Below are positions 56,570 to 64,000 of a stretch of 64,000 nt of DNA, in pieces. The position numbers were made by a program, and so were the translations under genes. Position 1 is the stretch's first letter, and every line of letters starts with the position of its first letter. The stretch is from the NCBI GenBank assembly GCA_010015675.1, contig ML976987.1, positions 100,736 to 164,735 on the forward strand, given 5' to 3'. Source of the stretch: Byssothecium circinans. Its lineage: Eukaryota; Ascomycota; Dothideomycetes; Pleosporales; Massarinaceae. The notes under the pieces were generated by a model. The model was not told the DNA's origin. It did not search any database and saw only the letters and a list, made by a program, of their open reading frames with translations.

Positions 56570-57740
56570 GGATAGCCCAGCAGCGAGCACAGCAGCAAGC
56601 ACCACGACAGAATACGGCAAAAAGCACAGTAAAGCTGGCGGATATGAGAATTACGTTGAAGTTATTATACAAGCTCCTGGCTAATACATCCGCGCCACTG
56701 ATGCTCTCCATAGCTTCGGCACAGTCTCAACCTGTAGTGTTGTGTGCGCAACAGCTTCTGGCTTTAAGGAACCAGCCTCAGCTTTCGCAACCTGCGCCAC
56801 GCTCCTCTATATAACCTTTGCCTTTAGCTTCAAGGGACTAGCTTCTACTATCTGCGGTTTACCCCCCTGCACGACCTTGGCCCTTAGCCCTAAGGGACCA
56901 GTTTCGCTTTTAGCAACCTACCTATTACTTAACCGCGCTACCTTAGCCTTCGGCTCTAATGCATCTATAATACTCTTCTAGGGCTAACTACGTTTCTTGC
57001 CTGTAATAGCTTCTTAGGCCTTTTTAGCAGCCTTTTTTACCTCTTACTCTGTATAGGCTACTTGCGCCTTTTTAAGGTCCTCCTATATTATTACCCTTAC
57101 CTTCCCTAGTATAACGTTAATTAACTTTGTTACTTAATAAGTTTTACTTTTATTATTAATCTTAGTTAGGAATCTATTATAATCGCAAAAGAGGGCGTTC
57201 TTTATAAGAAATATCTAAGTAGTATAAAAGACTTTTTATTAAAGCCTATCTCTACGTTAGCTACTTGCTTTATTATTAGGTTCTTTAAGTACATATTTAA
57301 TTATATTAAGTAGCCTTGCTAAATTAGCTCCTATTTTTAGTATTATAGGTATTAGCAATACTTTGTATTAAAGCTATATTATTATTATAGAACTTATTAG
57401 AATTATTAGTTTAATAAAAAGTAGAGGTAAAGGTAGTTTAGGTATATTAGCAAGTACTCTATTAGGGTTAAATAAAAATAAACTACTTTCTTTCTATCTT
57501 ATAAGAATATTTCTCTTTATAAGTATAATATCTCTTATAGGACTATAAAGATAAGTAAAATATTACTTACTAATAGTATTAATACCTCTTTACTTTATTT
57601 ACTTAACCTATTTATAGTAGGCTACCTTTAGTAGTCTAAATACTATAATATTATAAGACTAAAGCTTATAAGAGGTATAAGAAAGTAGATAATAAATAGT
57701 AATATTATTCTTAAAGTAGAACTTTAAGATTTTAAAGGTC
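56570..57740 (-). pseudogene. C-terminal part of a Fot1/Pogo transposase, RIP-degraded
   Basis: On the minus strand, 57250-56600 reads as the lysine/alanine-rich tail typical of Fot1-type transposases (KKAAKKA then EAITGKKRS, SETGPLGLRAKVVQGGKP), with Gln codons turned into stops. The catalytic core upstream is not clearly readable. Damage is heavier towards 57740, while 56600-56950 has near-normal composition. Confidence 0.55.
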
Positions 57741-57754
57741 TTATATATACTATA

Positions 57755-58810
57755 ACGTAAAGCACTATTGAAGCGGCTACATCATCGAAGCGGCCACTTT
57801 TGCTTAGCAAGGAAAATCAAACATTCAACCTTTAATAACAATTTAAATACTAGAGCTATTAAGCTGAAATTTTAAATACAGATATATATAATATAGGTAA
57901 AAAAGATTATGAAACAATATTCTAGGATTTCTAATAGCTTAGTAAGCCATATAGGTATAGAGAATACTAGGCTACTTTTAGTATATAGCGTATAAATACC
58001 TACTAAACTAGCTAAATAAGTTATAATAACTTTAGAGCTAGTTTATATATATATAATATATCTATTAGCACTAAAATTATAGCGTGCAGCCTAGACCTAT
58101 TAGAGAATTAGCGTAGGGAGTGTAGAGATTCCTAAAATTAGAAATATATAATAAAATATTTTATTTAGCTGGATATTCTTACTTTCTTTCTTTTAATAAT
58201 TTATATATATATATATAAAAGTAATATAAATAGTTAGCTATAAGAAAATAGCTTATATAAGCTATATTATAAGGCAGTGTTAAGATTTTTCTAAAAACCT
58301 ATACTTCCTAAGCTAGATCTTTTAGTTTTAAAGGTATTTACTTACTTTAAACTTATATATAGCTTTATTTAGTATATATTATCTCCCTCCTAAGAAGAAA
58401 GTATAGGCTTCTAATATATATAACTTTATTTAGAAGGTTTTCTAATTTTTCTTACCCCTTATCTTATACCTACTATTATAGCGTTAAATCTAGGCTGCAC
58501 GTTATAATAACTTAATAGCTACTTACTAATATAGTAATAAGTAAATCCTAAAAGTTATATAGTATATTACTAACGTTTAGGTATTAATCTATAGTATAAG
58601 GTAGATTTTAAGTACTATTACTTTATAGGTTAATAACTACTTTATTACGTAAGCTAAGACTATAAGAATTTAATAGCTATTACATTATATAAATACCTAT
58701 CTAACTTTAAAATTTCGAAAGAAAATGTTAAGGTTTAGCTCTGTTATTAAGATAATACAGTTTGATTTTCCTTGCTTAGCAAAAGTGGCCGCTTCAATAG
58801 TGCTTTACGT
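57755..58810. mobile_element. non-autonomous Fot1-family element (MITE-like), 1,056 bp
   Basis: Ends ACGTAAAGCACTATTGAAGC in inverse orientation, TA on both sides (57753-57754, 58811-58812), and matching subterminal GCTTAGCAAGGAAAATCAAA. No transposase. The left end has two copies of a 17-bp unit, the right end one. The interior recurs in part at 63720-63960. Confidence 0.8.
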
Positions 58811-58812
58811 TA

Positions 58813-59390
58813 AGCCTATTTTTTAGTTTAAAGATTAAAAATAAGCTTTAGCTACTATAAGCTACTATAAAAGTTAAAAAACCCTAATTTAAAGATAGTA
58901 TAAATCTAGCTAATAAGCTAGCGTAGCTTATATAACTCTAATTCAGCTTATAGTATAGGATACTTATAGAGGGCAAATGTATTTAGTAGCTAAAGCAATT
59001 ATATTCTTTTCTATACTAATCAAAGAGTATAGTGTACATGATATCCCCTATAGCTAGTATTAAAACTAGCTACTATATACTAATCTAACCCTATAACTAT
59101 AGGTTAAGCTATTAGTTACTACGTGCTATAGCATATTAAGTAACGTACTAGTTACTTTATTAAATATAATTAAGCTACTAAGCTAGGGAAAGCGTAAGTA
59201 TACTACTAATAAGTATATTAAGCCTACTAACGTACTTAATTATTGAACTTAACTATATATTATAAACGCGCTAGTTAATTATTAGAGCTTCTTTATATTT
59301 ATAGCTTTTATACTAAAGACTTAACTTTATTACTTATAGCTTTTACTTATACTAAGGTTTTAGAATAATCTTAAGAACTTACTAACTAAA
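58813..59390. other. AT-rich RIP-worn DNA, origin unclear
   Basis: Probably the upstream part of the copia remnant that follows, but no domain can be read. Confidence 0.35.
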
Positions 59391-60800
59391 ATCTATAGTA
59401 GCTTTATAGCTATATATAGAGTAGAGATTAATACTATTCCTTAAAAAGATATATATAAAGAGCTTACTATAGATAAGATTAATTCTACTTAGCTTAAAAT
59501 CCTCCCTTTAATATAGGTTTAAATGTATAAGTTTAATAGGGATTACTTAATTAAGTTTAAAGCACGCATTTATATATAAGGAGATTTATAAATAATAGCT
59601 AAAGATACTTAACTAATTATATTAGCTATCTATATAATCTGCATCCTTATAGTAATTATAGCCTACTTTAACCTTAAAATCTAATAATATAATATAGTTA
59701 ACGCTTTTACTAATACGCTTCTACTATAACTTATTTATACTTTTTAACTAGAAGGCTTTAGAGATAGTAACTATATTTAGGAACTACTTAAAGCCTTATA
59801 TAGTCTTAAAACCTCCCCCTTTCTTTAGTGTAATAATTTTATAGCTACCCTTTAATTTCTTATCTTTTAACTTATCTTTAATGCTAACTATTTATAGACT
59901 AATAATAAGATAGTTATATTCTTTTACGTAGATAATATTATTATAATAGTAAAGTCTAGTTATATTAAGGCTCTTAATAAGTTTAAATAGAAGCTCTCTA
60001 GTTAATATAAAATTACTAACCTAAAAGATTATACTAAATAGATATTTTATAGTATTACTCTTTACTAAAACTATAAGGATAGTAATTTCTAGCTCTTATA
60101 AAAGGCCTATATTACTACTATCTACTATAAATACTACGTACCTAAGCTATAGAATAAGTGTCCTCTTATACTACTACTATCTAAAGCCCTAATTCTATTC
60201 TTAGGTACTAAGAATCTATTAAACGCTAAATACTACATATAGATAGTTAGTTTAATAGGCTACGCTATAGGTATAACGCGCCTAAATATCTCTAAAGCTT
60301 ACTTAAAGCTAGCTAAGTTCCTTACTAACCTATTAGATAAATATATAGCTATAGCTTACTAATACTTAGCTTATTTATTCTATATATAGGACCTAAGTAT
60401 TTACTACTTAGCTAATAATAATATTATAATTAACTATATTAAAAATTAGGAAGAAGTTAATTTCTTCTTAGCTATAGACGCTTTATACGCTAACTATAAA
60501 GGAGACTTATTACTCTACTTAAGGCTAGGTCTTTATATTCTTTAGTAGACCTATAGACTAGAACTTAACTCTTTAATAATATATTATAAAGTCTACTACT
60601 AAAGCTAAGCTTATTACTATATCTACTAGAGCTATATAGCTAATATAGTAGTAGCGCCTACTATATAACCTTAGTCTTTAGTTCTAATATAACTAAATCC
60701 TACTATATAAAAGAAGTACTATAGCTTAGAGTAGCTTTGCACTATATTAATATCTATTATTACTAGCTCTATTAAGCTACTTAAAATAGTATAATTAATT
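59390..60800 (+). pseudogene. Ty1/copia pol fragment (reverse transcriptase, RNase H), RIP-degraded
   Basis: With TAG read as lost Gln, the plus strand gives copia reverse-transcriptase landmarks: KARIYIQGD (for the KARLVARG box), VNAFTNTLL, LLKALYSLKTSP, FFYVDN near 59922 (YVDD box), then RNase H (LNAKYYIQ, GYAIGITRLN). No LTRs or integrase recognised. The right end is cut by Fot1 C at 60806. Confidence 0.7.
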
Positions 60801-60805
60801 CTATA

Positions 60806-62655
60806 ATATATTCTACTACTAAGATAGCTAAACTACTAAGATAGCTACTTTTCCTTAGTAACACTAACTTACTTAACTTTATTATTATTATTATCTATAT
60901 TACTACTTAATATAATAAACTAAGTACTAGCCTCTAACTTAGAAGAACCCTCTTTATCTACTTAATACGTTCTTACGTTATACCTAGCCTTACTATAGCT
61001 ACTATAGTAGTAAATACTTAATTATTATACTTTATATTTACTCTCTACCCTTACCCTTTTATAGTTCTAACCTATTCCTAACAGTTTAAAACTAACCTAG
61101 TCTACTGTAGGACTAAACTCTATAGTCCTACCCTTCTAAAGATACTTATATTTACGTGTTTTACGCTTATTTACTACTATAAGTTACTATTTAAGCTCTT
61201 TAATGCGCGCCTTTATAAGTGTAGTATTATATAGCACTAATTTAATACCTTTAATAAGCTATAAAAGCCTATCCTACGCCGTTTATAGTAATTAAGTAAT
61301 AGAATTACGTATAAACTTTAACTATAAGCTAAATTTACGTATATTACTTAGAGTCCTTAATAGCTATAGCGTCTCTAGTAGTAGGGGTCCTAGTAGGGTG
61401 TATATATATATATTAAGGTAATTAAGTACTACCTACGCGTTTAGAGGGACTAGCCTTATTACCTTAAAAGCCTTTTAATAGTTCTAAACTATAAACACAC
61501 TTAAAAACGCGTCTTTAAAGGCTAGTAGGAACGCTTCCTTATTAATATAAAAGACGCGCTATTATGCTAAGCCCTAAATAATATTAGAGTACTTATGCTT
61601 AAGTAGTAAGAATAACACTATATTAAGTAGCTAGAGGATATATAATAAGTATAGTAGTATATAAAACGTAAGGATCTTATTATTATAATAATAATCCTTA
61701 AAATCTTAATTAAGGTAGCTTTTATAGCTATCTAAAATTAGCAACTAATAGACGCTAATAGTTATATCCTTTATATGCGCGTTAAAGTGCTTTAACTACG
61801 CCAGACTAAGCTTATTAGTCGTCTATCTATTCTCTAAGACTAAGAGCTTATAATTACGTAGTATATTAGCTTCCTAGTACTATAAAAAGATATAGACGCG
61901 TCCTTTATATATAATAAATAGTAGAGTGAATATACTATTTAAATATATACTCTAGATATCTATTACCTACTCTTTATTACCTAGCTAAATTATTATAGGT
62001 CTTTCTTACTTCTCTAAGCTAGTAACTACTTTTATAGATCTAATAATACCTATCTAAAAGCTAGTTTTATTAAAGTTATATATATTATTATTATGTATGC
62101 TATACTTTACTTTAGTATCCTATATAAGCTTAAACTATATGCTAACTACCTTAGGATCTTTCTATAGTACCCTTTAATAGTCCTTTAAATAGTTCTAAAC
62201 TATTTATAACTATTCTAAATAGTCTATAAACTATACTATCTAGTTAATACCTACTTTCTTACTACCCTACTTATACAGTAGTTTATTTGCTATATCTAAT
62301 ACTTTACCTAATATAGGCGAAAATCCTTGCAAATTAAGGTTAAGGATATATTAGATAAGCGTATCCTCTTTAGTTAAGGATAGTTTTAAATAGTTTAGTA
62401 CTATTATTAGGTAAAAGATAATTCTATTAAGGTAGTTAAAGAGGCTTTAATAGTAGACGTTAAATACTACTATAGCGCGTTAGAGGCTTATAAATTAGCC
62501 TAAATAGTAAGCTTAAAGGGTAAGCTTAATTCTACCCTCTTATTAAATAAGTATCGCATTTAGTAGTAGAGGCATTTTGTAATAAGTATAGTATTAGTGT
62601 TACTAAGAAAAAGTAGCTATCTTAGTAGTTTAGCTATCTTAGTAGTAGAATATGT
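60806..62655 (-). mobile_element. Fot1/Pogo transposon C, RIP-degraded, 1,850 bp
   Basis: Inverse copy of Fot1 A. For example 61090-61160 is the reverse complement of about 37720-37790. RIP-altered ends (ATATATTCTACTACT / ACATATTCTACTACT), TA at 60804-60805 and 62656-62657, and two 17-bp units at each end. The transposase on the minus strand is full of stops. Confidence 0.75.
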
Positions 62656-62657
62656 TA

Positions 62658-63374
62658 TATATAGAAATAAAAGTATAACCTACTAATATGTTTACTAAGC
62701 TACTTACTTATTAGAAGTATAAAGATTAGATAAAGAATCTTAACCTCTTAATAGTCTTAATATATATTCTTAGACTATCTCTATTAGTACCTTCTACTAA
62801 GCTATCTCTTACGCCCTAGTAAGAACTTATTAAAACTTTACTTACTACTAAGTTATTACTTATGCTCTAGTAAGCCTAATATATTATAAGTACTATAGTT
62901 TATACCTATAGTTAAGCATGTATATGCTATAGTCTATACCTATAAGACTTTTAAAATATACTATTATACTTTACTAATAGGAAGAAATTTCTTAAGTATA
63001 TAGGTTTATTACTAATATAGATTAGTTTTTATACTTATTTTAGTAAAAGAGTAGCTACCTAAATCTAAAGTATAACTAATAGTAAACCTATATTTAAGGC
63101 ACTAAGAACTAGATTATTATTTACTTGTATAGTTAGTATTCTTAGTTTCTTACTTTATTAGAGACTAGATTATAGTTTGCTTATATAGTTAGCATTCTTA
63201 GTTCTTACCCTACTAGAGACTAGATTATTATTTACTTATATAGTTAGTATTCTTAGTTCTTACCTATTAATAGAACTAGACTATAGTTTACTTATAGAGT
63301 TAGTATTCCTAGCTTCTTATATACTTGGCCTCTTAAAAGGCCTTAATTAATCCTTTTATCTTATAAATGACTTA
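62658..63374. other. AT-rich spacer with a minisatellite
   Basis: No coding content visible. A 56-bp tandem repeat occupies 63109-63330. Confidence 0.4.
63109..63330. repeat. minisatellite, 54-56 bp x about 4
   Basis: Units begin ACTAGATTA / ACTAGACTA at 63109, 63163, 63219 and 63275, each with TTTACTTATATAGTTAG and ATTCTTAGTTCTTA. Confidence 0.85.
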
Positions 63375-63966
63375 ACGTAAAGTACTACTAAATCGCGCAT
63401 ACTACTAAACTGCGTAGAATTCCTTAGCAACACTATTACTATCTTTAACGCAAAAATGCCTTAACACTATTGTACTAAAGTACTTTAATATAAAGGTAGA
63501 CTTTAGCTTGCCCTTACTATATATAATAGAGGCTAATTTCTAAGCGTCTAACGCGCTACTAAAGCCTTTAACGTTAAGGACTAAGTCCTTAATAAACGCG
63601 CTAAAGGAATACCTTTTTAAGTAGAAATAGTTTTAAACTGTTTAAAACTATCCCTAACTAAGTATAAGATAATTGTTAAATACATCCTTAACCTTAATTC
63701 GCGAGGATAAATGCTTAGCGGAAAATCAAATATTCAACCCTTAATAACAATTTAAATAATAGAGCTATTAAGCTGAAATTTTAAATACAGCTATACATAA
63801 TATAGATCTAAAAGGTTATGAAAAAATATTCTAGAATTTCTAATATTTTAGTAAGCTATATAAGTATAGAGAATATTAGATTGCTTAAGCTCTATACCCT
63901 ACAACACCTAATAAACTAGCTTAATAAATTATAATAACTTTAGAGCTAGCATATATATATATAATA
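63375..63966 (+). mobile_element. chimeric remnant: Fot1 left end joined to MITE interior
   Basis: 63375-63708 matches the left 330 bp of Fot1 A (ACGTAAAGTACTACTAAA end, then the noncoding leader down to TTCGCGAGGAT). It then switches at about 63712 to sequence matching the interior of the 57755-58810 element from GCTTAGC...GAAAATCAAA on. It ends where a new TIR begins. Confidence 0.6.
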
Positions 63967-63968
63967 TA

Positions 63969-64000
63969 ACGTAAAGCACCACCGAAGCGGCCACCCCACC
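63969..64000 (+). mobile_element. left end of a further Fot1-family element, cut by the window edge
   Basis: ACGTAAAGCACCACCGAAGC followed by GGCCACCCCACC: the same TIR as the other copies but with C retained at every site that is T elsewhere, so little or no RIP. TA precedes it. Confidence 0.65.

Larger units (their letters stand above)
56026..56570. other. region downstream of the PNP gene
   Basis: No gene. Contains a degenerate GC-rich repeat copy at about 56140-56200 and a short tandem repeat at 56203-56250. Composition is still near normal. Confidence 0.4.

Overview
The window looks like genomic DNA of a filamentous ascomycete (Pezizomycotina, most likely Dothideomycetes/Pleosporales). 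Reasons: short GT-AG introns of about 54-56 nt, monocistronic genes on both strands, fungal-only families (HET domain, cell-wall-type GT2, Fot1/Pogo transposons, chromodomain gypsy elements), and a sharp split between ordinary gene-bearing DNA and very AT-rich, stop-riddled transposon DNA. The stops are overwhelmingly CAG/CAA to TAG/TAA (or the G-to-A equivalent), the signature of repeat-induced point mutation (RIP, CpA to TpA).

Layout. 1-18 kb: housekeeping genes: a Cdt1-like replication-licensing factor, a degraded fungal gene next to a complete hAT transposon (perfect TIRs and 8-bp target duplication), mitochondrial-type formyltetrahydrofolate deformylase, a short-chain dehydrogenase pseudogene, a four-pass membrane glycoprotein, and a three-exon GT2 glycosyltransferase. 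18-26.5 kb: gene-poor DNA with a RIP-damaged Fot1/Pogo element, followed by an unusual non-coding block of about 2.3 kb with repeated, apparently covarying hairpins. 26.5-38.3 kb: long inverted repeats enclose a HET-ankyrin pseudogene, a second HET gene with one stop, and a TPR fragment; a Fot1 element sits in the right arm. 38.5-53.4 kb: a Ty3/gypsy chromovirus with perfect 5-bp target duplication, split by a second, oppositely oriented gypsy, which itself holds a solo-LTR-like insert. 53.7-56.5 kb: an island of normal composition with one intact gene, a nucleoside-phosphorylase domain joined through a short intron to a membrane segment and coiled coil. 56.6-64 kb: RIP-degraded Fot1, MITE-like and copia remnants; a fresh transposon end begins in the last 32 bases.

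How it fits together. The first 18 kb is core genome. The rest resembles a transposon-rich, fast-evolving compartment where non-self-recognition/NLR-type genes (HET, ankyrin, TPR, PNP) are found. All of these genes lie near the same two short repeat families, so they may have spread as cassettes. Most are dead by RIP; the PNP gene and the ankyrin part of the HET-ANK gene are strikingly spared. All assignments come from reading the sequence; no database search or folding program was run.
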